Below are positions 1 to 6,689 of a stretch of 30,751 nt of DNA, piece after piece (the stretch's first letter is position 1; every line of letters starts with the position of its first letter). The stretch spans positions 1 to 30,751 of IMG/VR virus record IMGVR_UViG_3300046616_000601; one strand, written 5' to 3'. A model generated the notes under the pieces. That model was not told the origin of the DNA and did no database searches. It worked only from the letters and a program-made list of their open reading frames with translations. Position numbers and translations under genes: made by a program. The DNA comes from a virus.

Positions 1-453
1 TTAGGCGGCCGGGCCATTGCTCCATAAGCCCGCTACCGTCGGCGCTTCCTCTTCGAGCGCTTGCAATCGATTGTACCAAGGTTCGACGTCCTGCGCGGCG
101 GGCGAGAATCCTTCGGACCGCAAGCGTGCGGCGATCCAGCGCGCGCGCAGGCTTTCCAGCTCGGTCCAGCTCGCGCCGATGACGCCGCTGGCGCGCGGTT
201 CTCGCCGACAGACATTGATCCGCCCCGTCTCGACCGGTTCCCAAACGAGCACCCCGATTTCATCGGCGATCAGCCGATCGACGGAGGGACGCCGGGTACA
301 CAGGTCACGCAGCCTCTCCGCGATCGGGATCAAGGCGCGTGCGGACTCGATCAGCGCGGCAACCGCCGGATCACGGGTCCAGCAATCGGCCGCGAGCAGC
401 CGAACGCGTTCGGGATGGAGGTCGGGCGAGGGCTGAAGAGCGGCAGGCGGCAA
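1..453 (-). CDS. Unknown protein, operator-controlled
   Basis: I do not recognise the family. The protein is soluble, rich in Ala, Arg, Leu and Glu, and has no signal peptide or membrane segment. Two in-frame TTG codons could start it: 508-510 (169 aa) and 451-453 (150 aa). I prefer the second because GGGAG (460-464) lies 6 nt upstream, whereas the first has no Shine-Dalgarno and follows directly after an in-frame stop. The preferred start also leaves room for a promoter: TTGAAT (513-518), a 17-nt spacer and CATATT (490-495), with an operator-like palindrome (494-510) in the spacer. It lies downstream of, and in the same direction as, the XRE repressor gene, so it is probably part of the lysogeny region. 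The function is not inferred. Confidence 0.5.
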   Translation of the reverse strand: MPPAALQPSPDLHPERVRLLAADCWTRDPAVAALIESARALIPIAERLRDLCTRRPSVDRLIADEIGVLVWEPVETGRINVCRREPRASGVIGASWTELESLRARWIAARLRSEGFSPAAQDVEPWYNRLQALEEEAPTVAGLWSNGPAA

Positions 454-489
454 TGATTGCTCCCACGCCGGAAAAAGCGGCGAAAAGCA

Positions 490-518
490 AATATGGGACG
501 GATTGTCCAACTATTCAA
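490..518 (-). promoter_or_regulatory. Candidate promoter with operator in its spacer
   Basis: On the minus strand TTGAAT (513-518) and CATATT (490-495) are separated by 17 nt. The spacer holds most of a 17-bp palindrome, TGGGACG-GAT-TGTCCAA (494-510, plus-strand reading), which matches 12 of 14 arm positions of the perfect operator at 973-989. A repressor bound here would block RNA polymerase. The -10 is weak, so this is a prediction. Confidence 0.4.
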
Positions 519-579
519 TGTCGAAGACGGCAGCCAGCCCGATCCGGAATATAGCCTTCAGCGGGACGATCTGGCCAAA

Positions 580-915
580 TCAACCGGTTTTTCGCGAACG
601 CCTGGCGTCATTCGCGAGCTGTTCGGCACGCCATTGTTCGATCATGTGCGGACCGGGCACGTCGGGATAAGGCCCCTTCCCGGCCACGCGCCGTCCAGTG
701 AGGAGAAACTCGACGGACACTCCCGCGATCAGGGCAAACTGCTCCATCAGCGCATGCGGCATCGGGGTGCGCGATTCGTATTTGCGATAGCGCTCGGCCG
801 GCACGCCGAGCAGGGTCGACATCTGTTCTGCCGTCATCCCTCTGAGTTGGCGAAGCGCTTTCACCCTAGCGATGTAGAGCGCGTCGAATTCGTCGGGTGT
901 GATCGGATTGGTCAT
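580..915 (-). CDS. XRE-family HTH repressor (CI-like candidate)
   Basis: This is a 111-residue DNA-binding protein with one Cro/C1-type helix-turn-helix at about residues 15-72. The family pattern is visible: an RVKALRQLRGMTAEQMSTLL scanning helix, GVPAERYRKYE recognition helix, and a closing ALIAGVSVEFLLTG. It has no C-terminal peptidase (LexA-like) domain, so RecA-type self-cleavage is not expected. I chose ATG 913-915 over the TTG two codons upstream because a near-consensus promoter places the predicted transcription start exactly on that ATG (leaderless). An operator-like palindrome covers the -10 and start codon, implying autoregulation. Divergent from the HTH gene at 1208, the usual immunity-region layout. 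That it is the lysogeny repressor is inferred from context. Confidence 0.8.
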   Translation of the reverse strand: MTNPITPDEFDALYIARVKALRQLRGMTAEQMSTLLGVPAERYRKYESRTPMPHALMEQFALIAGVSVEFLLTGRRVAGKGPYPDVPGPHMIEQWRAEQLANDARRSRKTG

Positions 916-930
916 GGACAAATTGTACCA
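914..930. promoter_or_regulatory. Operator-like palindrome over repressor -10/start
   Basis: ATGGACA-AAT-TGTACCA matches 11 of 14 arm positions of the perfect palindrome at 973-989, with the same 7-3-7 geometry. It spans the -10 and the first codon of the repressor gene, so binding would shut off repressor synthesis. Confidence 0.5.
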
Positions 931-949
931 CGACCTCGGTCAGTGTCAA
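915..949 (-). promoter_or_regulatory. Leaderless promoter of the repressor gene
   Basis: On the minus strand TTGACA (944-949) matches the sigma-70 -35 consensus exactly, followed by a 16-nt spacer and TACAAT (922-927). Six bases separate the -10 from the ATG at 913-915, which puts +1 on the A of the start codon. No Shine-Dalgarno can exist on such a transcript. Lambda cI expressed from PRM is also leaderless. Confidence 0.7.
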
Positions 950-964
950 AGCGCGCAGTGACGA

Positions 965-995
965 TTTACATGTTGGACAATATGTCCAATATTAT
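965..995 (+). promoter_or_regulatory. Candidate rightward promoter
   Basis: TTTACA (965-970) could be a -35, with AATATT (988-993, 17-nt spacer) or TATTAT (990-995, 19-nt spacer) as -10. The perfect operator palindrome fills the spacer, the same arrangement as at the leftward promoter near 500. It would drive the HTH gene at 1208. The spacing is imperfect, so confidence is modest. Confidence 0.35.
973..989. promoter_or_regulatory. Perfect operator palindrome
   Basis: TTGGACA-ATA-TGTCCAA has perfect 7-bp arms around a 3-bp centre. It lies between the divergent repressor and HTH genes, and diverged copies occur at 914-930 and 494-510. The most likely ligand is the XRE repressor encoded next to it. 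Confidence 0.65.
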
Positions 996-1207
996 CGCCA
1001 ATGACTAATCCTGCTTGCTCCGAACGCGCCAGCGGATCGCCGATAGGCGAACCGGGAACGAGGTGCGCAGCTTGTGGACGCTCTCTCTGCGACCATCCCG
1101 ACCCGATTGTGCCCTCGCCTCTTCGATCCCCTTCAGAGGCCGACGCGCGAACCGGCTGAATCATCGCGGCAGCCAAACCAGACATCGCAATTACCAGGAG
1201 AAAAACG

Positions 1208-1939
1208 TTGGCGGATATCAATCCGAAGGTCCGGCAGGCGAGCACACGCGCCGGGAGTGGTGCGGAAGACCGGCTCGCGATGATCCGCGCCAGTGCCGCA
1301 CGCCGATTGGCGGCGCTTCCGCAACACGACAAGCGGCTCGATGCGACGGATCGCCTGGCCGCCGCGTTGCACCGGCGCGAGGAATCGGAGCGGCGGCAAG
1401 AGGCAATGATCGCGCGATGGCGGCACAAGAATGAGGGCACGCCCGAGACGCACGAAAAGGCGAATGCGCTTCCCGAGCGGCGGCGGCAACCGCCGCTCCA
1501 CCGGATGGAGCGACTGGGCAAGATCACCGCGGACGAGCGCGCCGCGGCCGAAGAGATTGCCGGCGTGGCGGAGCGTATCCGGCGCGCCGGATCGATACGG
1601 TCGGTGTCGCTGGAAACGCGCGTCGACTTCGCCAATTCCGGACGGGATCAATTGGTCGAGTCATTGAAACGAATACGGCTGGAAGTCGCCTATCGCGCGT
1701 GGTGCGAGGCGATCCCGCAGCCGAGGGCAATGGTGCTCGAGATGGTCCTGAGCGACCAGTCGTTCGTGCAACTGGCGCGTGCGCATGGGATGCAATGGCG
1801 GACGGCACGCAAACGGCTGATCACCGCATTGCGGAAGTGGCCCGAGATGGCGGCGGCAGCGCGACGGGATGTGGAGCGGGAAGATGTCGAGGCAGTGTAC
1901 GCGCGGCTGGGCGCGGGCGAGTTACTGGGATCGACCTGA
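1208..1939 (+). CDS. Phage HTH regulatory protein
   Basis: This 243-residue protein has an Arg-rich N-terminal half. Residues 100-125 (LGKITADERAAAEEIAG) resemble a segment common in alphaproteobacterial phage HTH regulators. Residues about 171-210 look like a sigma-70 region-4-type helix-turn-helix (MVLEMVLSDQSFVQLARAHG, then WRTARKRLITALRKW). Start TTG 1208-1210 is supported by AGGAG at 1196-1200, 7 nt upstream. It is divergent from the repressor and lies behind an operator, so it should be expressed when repression is lifted. A role as activator of the late genes that follow on the same strand is plausible but inferred only from position and the HTH. I cannot name the family with certainty. 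Confidence 0.6.
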   Translation: MADINPKVRQASTRAGSGAEDRLAMIRASAARRLAALPQHDKRLDATDRLAAALHRREESERRQEAMIARWRHKNEGTPETHEKANALPERRRQPPLHRMERLGKITADERAAAEEIAGVAERIRRAGSIRSVSLETRVDFANSGRDQLVESLKRIRLEVAYRAWCEAIPQPRAMVLEMVLSDQSFVQLARAHGMQWRTARKRLITALRKWPEMAAAARRDVEREDVEAVYARLGAGELLGST

Positions 1940-2069
1940 TGAGATTTTTGGGAGCGCGCGGCGAACAAATCTCCCTCGCACTTCTGAGATATAGTTCGCA
2001 AGGGCCTTGCTTCAAGACCCGCCCTTTGCCGTAAAGCCCCTGCCCCATCGATTCGCAGGGAGACGCGAT
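1940..2069. other. Intergenic leader of the monooxygenase gene
   Basis: The 130-bp gap contains the imperfect inverted repeat GAGATTT (1941-1947)/AAATCTC (1966-1972) and a TATAGT hexamer (1990-1995) without a good -35. I see no gene here. Confidence 0.3.
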
Positions 2070-3587
2070 ATGCGGGCAGAATCATCTACTTATGACTTGC
2101 GCGAGGCCGCCGACACGAAGGCGACCGATCACGCGATCGTGATTTGCGGCGGCGGGCCGACCGGGCTGATGCTGGCCGGCGAACTGGCACTGGCGGGCGC
2201 CGATGTCGCGATCGTCGAGCGGCGGGCCGATCAGCAGCTCGCCGGATCGCGCGCGGGCGGTCTGCATGCTCGATCGATTGAGTTGCTCGATCAGCGTGGC
2301 ATCGCCGACCGGTTCCTGGCCGCCGGAGAGACGATGCAGGTTACGGGCTTCGCGCTCAACCGGCTCGATATCAGCGACTTTCCCACGCGGCACAATTACG
2401 GGCTGGCTTTGTTGCAGAACCATATCGAGCGCATCCTTGCCGAATGGGTCGAGGAGTTGGGGGTGCCGACCTATCGCGCACGCGATGTGATCGGGTTTGT
2501 CGAGGATGAAGCAGGCGTCGACGTCGCATTGTCCGACGGGAGTTCGCTGCGAACCGGCTATCTAGTCGGGTGCGACGGCGGCCGCAGTTTGATCCGCAAG
2601 ACGGCGGGGATCGACTTTCCCGGCTGGGATCCCACGATCAGCAATTTGATCGCCGAGGTCGAGCTGGAAGAGGAGCCCGAATGGGGAATGCGGCGCGACG
2701 CGATCGGGCTGCACGGACTGAGCCAGATGGACGACGGCAAGACCGTGCGCGTCATGATCACCGAGCAGCGGGCAGGACGTACCGGCGATCCAAGGCTTAG
2801 CGACCTGAGCGAGGGCCTGATCGCGGTTTATGGCACCGATTACGGGGTGCACAATCCGAGCTGGATCTCGCGCTTCAGCGACACGACGCGGCAGGCGGCA
2901 ACGTATCGCAAGAGCCGGATATTGCTGGCAGGCGATGCCGCGCATGTTCATTCTCCCGACGGCGGCCAAGGCCTCAATATCGGGTTGCACGATGCGGTCA
3001 ACCTGGGGTGGAAGCTGGCACGCGTCGCCGCAGGGACGGCACCCGACAGCCTGCTCGACAGCTATCATGCCGAACGTCATCCGGTCGTCGCGCGCGTGCT
3101 GCGCAATACGATGGCGCAAGTTGCCTTGCGGCGCCCCGACGAGCGCTCCGGCGCGCTGCGCGAGATCGTCGCCGAATTGCTGGCCATGGACGAACCGCGT
3201 CGACGCGTCGCCGGAATGATGTCGGGGCTGGATGTGCAGTACGACCTTGGCGAGGGGCACGCGCTGCTCGGGAGGCGGATGCCCGACCTCGACCTGGTTG
3301 CCGCCGATGGCCCGGTGCGGGTGTTCGCATTGCTGCACGATGCGCGACCGGTGCTGATCAATCTGGGCGCGCCGGGCGCGATCAACATCTCGGCCTGGGC
3401 GGACCGGGTGAAGCTGATCGACGCTAGTTACGAAGCGGCCTGGGAGTTGCCGGTGATCGGCACAGTTCCCGCCCCGGCCGCGGTGCTGGTCCGGCCCGAC
3501 GGCCATGTCGCCTGGGTAGGAGGCGGCGGTGATAACGGGCTGGCGGAGGCGCTGACGACCTGGTTCGGGCCGGCGGCGATGGCCTAG
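2070..3587 (+). CDS. FAD-dependent aromatic monooxygenase (PheA/TfdB-like)
   Basis: A full-length (505 aa) class A flavoprotein monooxygenase, predicted to hydroxylate an aromatic or polyketide-like substrate using NAD(P)H, FAD and O2 in the cytoplasm. Visible motifs: Rossmann GxGxxG in CGGGPTG (26-32) with the ribose-binding Glu at E50; the DG motif in VGCDGGRSLIRKTAGI (about 166-181); and the GD motif in LLAGDAAHVHSPDGGQGLN (about 285-303). The C-terminal 130 residues form the thioredoxin-like domain typical of the phenol hydroxylase/rifampicin monooxygenase branch. ATG 2070 is chosen over an upstream TTG because of GGGAGA 6-8 nt before it. It sits between phage regulatory and packaging genes and ends at a strong hairpin, so it is either cargo or a host gene at a prophage border. 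The substrate is unknown. Confidence 0.85.
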   Translation: MRAESSTYDLREAADTKATDHAIVICGGGPTGLMLAGELALAGADVAIVERRADQQLAGSRAGGLHARSIELLDQRGIADRFLAAGETMQVTGFALNRLDISDFPTRHNYGLALLQNHIERILAEWVEELGVPTYRARDVIGFVEDEAGVDVALSDGSSLRTGYLVGCDGGRSLIRKTAGIDFPGWDPTISNLIAEVELEEEPEWGMRRDAIGLHGLSQMDDGKTVRVMITEQRAGRTGDPRLSDLSEGLIAVYGTDYGVHNPSWISRFSDTTRQAATYRKSRILLAGDAAHVHSPDGGQGLNIGLHDAVNLGWKLARVAAGTAPDSLLDSYHAERHPVVARVLRNTMAQVALRRPDERSGALREIVAELLAMDEPRRRVAGMMSGLDVQYDLGEGHALLGRRMPDLDLVAADGPVRVFALLHDARPVLINLGAPGAINISAWADRVKLIDASYEAAWELPVIGTVPAPAAVLVRPDGHVAWVGGGGDNGLAEALTTWFGPAAMA

Positions 3588-3589
3588 AC

Positions 3590-3636
3590 TATCGGGCGGA
3601 GGAGTGGCGTTAACCCGCTCCTCCGTTCGCCCGATA
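3590..3636 (+). terminator. Strong hairpin after monooxygenase gene
   Basis: A long inverted repeat begins TATCGGGCG (3590) and ends CGCCCGATA (3636), with an inner GGAG/CTCC stem and a small loop. No U-tract follows, so it may act as a Rho-independent terminator only weakly, or protect the 3' end. It starts three bases after the monooxygenase stop codon. Confidence 0.5.
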
Positions 3637-3662
3637 AAATGAGAACAAATCGTGAAAACTTC

Positions 3663-3690
3663 TTGACTACCACGAGAGAACGTGTATGTA
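3663..3690 (+). promoter_or_regulatory. Candidate late promoter upstream of terS
   Basis: TTGACT (3663-3668), a 16-nt spacer and TATGTA (3685-3690) lie between the hairpin that ends the monooxygenase unit and the first packaging gene. It is the best -35/-10 pair in this gap and would start the structural operon. Confidence 0.4.
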
Positions 3691-3844
3691 GCAATCATCC
3701 AAATTTGCGTTCGACCGAAACGACGTCGCGCAGTTTTCTCGCAGAAAATCGACCGGTCCCCGGACACCCATCCGGCAACGTCCGTACGTTGCTGGAGCGG
3801 GTTGCCGCGGCACGCTGGGCGGATGGCGATCGGGTGGAGTTCGG

Positions 3845-4306
3845 ATGGCGGAACGGAAGCGTACTCGGTCGGGACCGTCGGCCAAGAGCGCTGCGAGGTT
3901 AGCCGCTCCTGCGGCGGCGCTCGCTCCCAATGCTGCGCATAAGAGCCGGCGGGTAACGATCGAAATCACTGACGCGATGCGCGCGGACATACGACGCTTT
4001 GCAGAGATCGGGGCGCCGCATGCGATCATCGCGCGGATCATGGGCATGAGCGCGGCGACGTTGAAACGACGGTGCCGCGCCGAACTCGATGCGGGAGTCG
4101 AAGTGGCCAATGCGCGGATCGCGATGACCTTGTTCGAGACCGCGATGAACGGAAACACCACGGCGATGCTGTGGTGGGAAAAGACGCGCGCAGGACGGCG
4201 CGAGGGTTCGGCGCCCGATCCGCATGGCGCGCGCGCCGCGGAGCCAATCACGCGCGACATGTCGGCGCGTGAGGCAGCGGAGCGCTATCGGGAAGAATTG
4301 GGGTGA
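3845..4306 (+). CDS. Terminase small subunit-like protein (TerS)
   Basis: A 153-residue basic protein whose predicted job is to recognise phage DNA and hand it to the large terminase. After a positively charged, low-complexity N-terminus (1-37) comes a helix-turn-helix at about 55-82 (IGAPHAIIARIMGMSAATLK then RRCRAEL). A helical segment (88-118, with AMNGNTTAMLWWEKTRAGRRE-like residues) of the kind seen in phage small terminases and related DNA-packaging HTH proteins follows. GGAG (3836-3839) sits 5 nt before the ATG. The stop overlaps the next gene's GTG start (GTGA), so the two are translationally coupled. The call rests on this pattern plus position directly upstream of terL. Confidence 0.7.
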   Translation: MAERKRTRSGPSAKSAARLAAPAAALAPNAAHKSRRVTIEITDAMRADIRRFAEIGAPHAIIARIMGMSAATLKRRCRAELDAGVEVANARIAMTLFETAMNGNTTAMLWWEKTRAGRREGSAPDPHGARAAEPITRDMSAREAAERYREELG

Positions 4307-6003
4307 CTATGACCACCGCGCCGGTCCATTCGGCTTGGCCGCCCGACTATGTCGCCGAGTTGATCACGCGGCAGCATCGGGTACGACGGCTGAAGGCGGA
4401 TGCCGGGCTGCGCGCCGGGCTCGCCGGGCGGTATCGCGAGAGTCCGATCAGTTGGATTGCGCATTGGGCAGTGACGTACGACCCGCGGAAGGCGGCGAGC
4501 GATGCGCCGACCATAATGCCATTCGTGCCCTTTCCGCGCCAGGCCGAGATGATCGCCTTCCTGCATGCCTGCGTCGATGGGCAGCAGAGCGGATTGATCG
4601 AGAAGGCGCGCGACATGGGCGCGACATGGCTGGCTTGCGCGTTCTCGGTATGGTTGTGGCTATACCGTCCCGGCGCCGCCATAGGATGGGGCTCCCGCAA
4701 GGAGCAATTGGTCGACAAGATCGGTGACCCCGACAGCATTTTCGAAAAGATGCGGATCATCATCCGCCACTTGCCCCGGCTGATGCTGCCGGCGGGCTTC
4801 GACCCGCGCGACGACATGCCGAGCATGAAGATCGTCAACCGCGCAAATGGCGCCACCATCACCGGCGAGTCAGGGGACAATATCGGGCGCGGCGGGCGCA
4901 AACTGATCTATTTCAAGGACGAGAGCGCGCATTACGAGCGGCCCGAGAAGATCGAGGCAGCGTTGGCCGACACGACCAATGTCCAGATCGATATGAGTTC
5001 GGTCAACGGACCCGGCAACGTGTTCCATCGCCGGCGCGAAAACGGGGCTGAATGGGCGCCGGGCGCCACGCTTGCCACCGATCGGGTCAATGTGTTCGTG
5101 ATGGACTGGCGCGACCATCCGGCCAAGAATGCCGCTTGGTATGCCGGGCGGCGGGCCAAGGCGGCGGCGGACGGGCTGCTCCACGTCTTCGCGCAGGAAG
5201 TCGATCGCAATTACACTGCCGCGGTCGAGGGGATCATCATTCCCGGAGACTGGGTGGCGAGCGCGATCGATGCGCATGTCGCGCTCGGATTCGACGACGA
5301 AGGCGCGTGGCGTGCCGCGCTTGACCCGGCCGATGAAGGTGGCGACCGGCATGCGCTGGCCATCGCCAAGGGGTCCATCGTCCATTCGGTTGACGATTGG
5401 GGCGAAGGCGATGTCGGCAAGGCGACGCGGCTGGCGGTCGACCGGCTGCGTGGACGAACGGTCGCGCTGCAATATGACAGTATCGGCGTCGGCGCCGGAG
5501 TGAAGGCGGAAGCCAACCGGTTGCGCGACGAGGTGGGCGCGGAGGGGCGCGCGTTGCTGCCAGCAGGGATCACCTTCCGGCCGTGGAATGCCGGCGCCGC
5601 GCCGCTCCGGCCGCGCGAGCATGTCGTGCCGGGAGATAGTGAGACGCCGGTCAATGGCGATTTCTATGCGAACTTGAAGGCACAGGCCTGGTGGCAATTG
5701 CGGCTGCGCTTCGAGCGCACGCACAAGGCGGTGACGGCGGGCGAGGTTTACGACCCTGCCGACCTGATCAGCTTTCCGCGCGATATGCCGGGGCTGGCGT
5801 CGCTGCGGAAGGAATTGAGCCAGGCGACGCGCGCAGTGAATGGCGCGTTGAAACTGGTGGTGGACAAGAAACCGGAAGGCACGAGGTCGCCCAACAAAGC
5901 CGATGCGTTGGTGATGGCTTTCTGGCCGGCCGAGGACGCGGTAGCATCGGTGGGCTTCCTCGATCTGGTGCGCGCGGCAAATGCTACGGTGAAAGCGGAA
6001 TGA
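4303..6003 (+). CDS. terL: Terminase large subunit (TerL)
   Basis: The 566-residue packaging motor, an ATPase and nuclease that pumps DNA into the prohead and cuts concatemers. N-terminal ATPase: an atypical Walker A in EKARDMGATW (100-109); Walker B in KLIYFKDESAHY with D206 and E207; coupling motif SSVNGPGN (232-239). C-terminal RNase H-like nuclease: acidic residues in ALDPADEGGD (D341), YDSIGVGAG (D391) and NKADALVMAFW (D534). Start GTG 4303 overlaps the terS stop; ATG 4309 is an alternative that costs two residues. The Arg-Asp-Met-Gly-Ala Walker A (no classic GKT/GKS) is usual for terminases of this group. It is followed by oppositely oriented accessory genes rather than directly by the portal gene. 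Confidence 0.93.
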   Translation: MTMTTAPVHSAWPPDYVAELITRQHRVRRLKADAGLRAGLAGRYRESPISWIAHWAVTYDPRKAASDAPTIMPFVPFPRQAEMIAFLHACVDGQQSGLIEKARDMGATWLACAFSVWLWLYRPGAAIGWGSRKEQLVDKIGDPDSIFEKMRIIIRHLPRLMLPAGFDPRDDMPSMKIVNRANGATITGESGDNIGRGGRKLIYFKDESAHYERPEKIEAALADTTNVQIDMSSVNGPGNVFHRRRENGAEWAPGATLATDRVNVFVMDWRDHPAKNAAWYAGRRAKAAADGLLHVFAQEVDRNYTAAVEGIIIPGDWVASAIDAHVALGFDDEGAWRAALDPADEGGDRHALAIAKGSIVHSVDDWGEGDVGKATRLAVDRLRGRTVALQYDSIGVGAGVKAEANRLRDEVGAEGRALLPAGITFRPWNAGAAPLRPREHVVPGDSETPVNGDFYANLKAQAWWQLRLRFERTHKAVTAGEVYDPADLISFPRDMPGLASLRKELSQATRAVNGALKLVVDKKPEGTRSPNKADALVMAFWPAEDAVASVGFLDLVRAANATVKAE

Positions 6004-6025
6004 GCTCTGCAATCGCCTTTAGCGG

Positions 6026-6373
6026 TCAGGGTCGTACCAGATTGATGGATTGCTGCTCGCGTCGCAGAGGCGATCTGACGTCGGCGGCGAGGATATCCGC
6101 CATCCAGCGAAGCAGCGCTGGGACCGTTATGGTCTCCATTCGCTGACGCGCCTCTGCTGCCCGTTCGCTGGGGACCGACCCTGTGCGGATATAAAACCGT
6201 TCGTGCGGCACATTGGGATTTGGCGGCCAGAAAAAGACGTCGAATAGATTACCAGGCGATCGGGTCAGGCTCACGTCGATCGTTACTCCGGCGCGATCGA
6301 GCTCCGCTTCCAGGAACGACGGATGTAGCGGATAGCTTTGCCCTTTCGGCAATTTTGCGGTTTCAGATTTCAT
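6026..6373 (-). CDS. Unknown protein, second gene of minus-strand pair
   Basis: A 115-residue soluble protein I do not recognise. It contains an aromatic/proline patch in the middle (FDVFFWPPNPNVPHERFYIR) and a helical C-terminal half with Arg/Glu-rich sequence. Its ATG (6371-6373) overlaps the stop of the upstream minus-strand gene as ATGA, so the two are translationally coupled. The pair opposes the structural operon and sits between terL and portal, a place where temperate phages carry independently expressed accessory genes. Expression in the lysogen, or a role in defence, is only a possibility suggested by orientation. Confidence 0.6.
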   Translation of the reverse strand: MKSETAKLPKGQSYPLHPSFLEAELDRAGVTIDVSLTRSPGNLFDVFFWPPNPNVPHERFYIRTGSVPSERAAEARQRMETITVPALLRWMADILAADVRSPLRREQQSINLVRP

Positions 6374-6606
6374 CTACACAGCCTGAAATGATCATCGTCG
6401 CGTTCGATCAGTGCATCATCGCCGCGGTAGCGGATGTGGCGCTGCGCCATGCGGCAGCATTCAACGTCAGTGTTGATCTGGCGCTCGACCCAGCGACGCC
6501 AGGCAGGATCGGCGAGTGCGATCCGTTCGGCCTCGGCGATACCGCACCCGTGCACGGTCCTGATCTGCTTGAGGTGCAGCATCCATTGATTGTGTTCCGG
6601 CATCAT
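6370..6606 (-). CDS. Small unknown protein, first gene of minus-strand pair
   Basis: A 78-residue protein, predicted helical, containing HGCGIAEAERIALADPAWRR and then a Cys-Cys segment (VECCRMAQRH). The IAEAERIALADPAWRRWV stretch looks like a conserved helix-turn unit, but I cannot assign a family. Two consecutive ATG codons (6604-6606, 6601-6603) could serve as start; no strong Shine-Dalgarno is seen. It is the promoter-proximal member of the two-gene cassette and is coupled by ATGA to the 115-aa gene. The small size and coupling are compatible with toxin-antitoxin or regulator-effector pairs, but nothing in the sequence proves this. Confidence 0.6.
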   Translation of the reverse strand: MMPEHNQWMLHLKQIRTVHGCGIAEAERIALADPAWRRWVERQINTDVECCRMAQRHIRYRGDDALIERDDDHFRLCR

Positions 6607-6689
6607 CGCTCAGTCTAACCGACCGAAGCAGCGCTCGCCATGCGTCACTTTGCAAGGTCAGCGCAATTGCGCTCTCAAAGGAGAATTCG

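Larger units (their letters stand above)
922..1207. other. Divergent control region, no clear gene
   Basis: This 286-bp gap separates the repressor from the divergent HTH gene. It contains the repressor promoter, two operator-like palindromes and a roughly 200-nt leader ahead of the TTG at 1208. In the leader I see no convincing gene. A minus-strand frame starting near 1185 opens with a hydrophobic stretch but lacks a ribosome-binding site. Confidence 0.5.
3588..3844. other. Gap between monooxygenase and terminase genes
   Basis: This 257-bp stretch holds the hairpin at 3590-3636 and one candidate promoter near 3663. It is less GC-rich than the flanking genes. Overlapping small plus-strand frames (3639-3902, 3682-3942) run into the terS-like gene and lack ribosome-binding sites, so I do not call them. 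Confidence 0.4.

Noticed and set aside
457-1008. Plus-strand frame across the repressor gene
   Set aside because: It runs antisense through the repressor. The first 30 codons look gene-like but no ribosome-binding site or domain supports it.
970-1008. 12-codon leader peptide (ATG 970 to TAA 1008)
   Set aside because: It coincides with the operator palindrome and has no Shine-Dalgarno; probably chance.
946-1185. Minus-strand frame with hydrophobic N-terminus in the control region
   Set aside because: Signal-like start but no ribosome-binding site, runs through the operator and promoter region, and its later part is not protein-like.
2562-3767. 401-codon frame opposite the FAD monooxygenase
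   Set aside because: Antisense shadow; the plus strand has all flavoprotein motifs in frame.
3639-3902. Small plus-strand frame before the terS-like gene
   Set aside because: No ribosome-binding site, overlaps the terS-like gene by 58 bp, and changes character along its length.
4870-6012. 380-codon frame opposite terL
   Set aside because: Antisense shadow of terL with Arg/Pro/His-rich, non-domain sequence.
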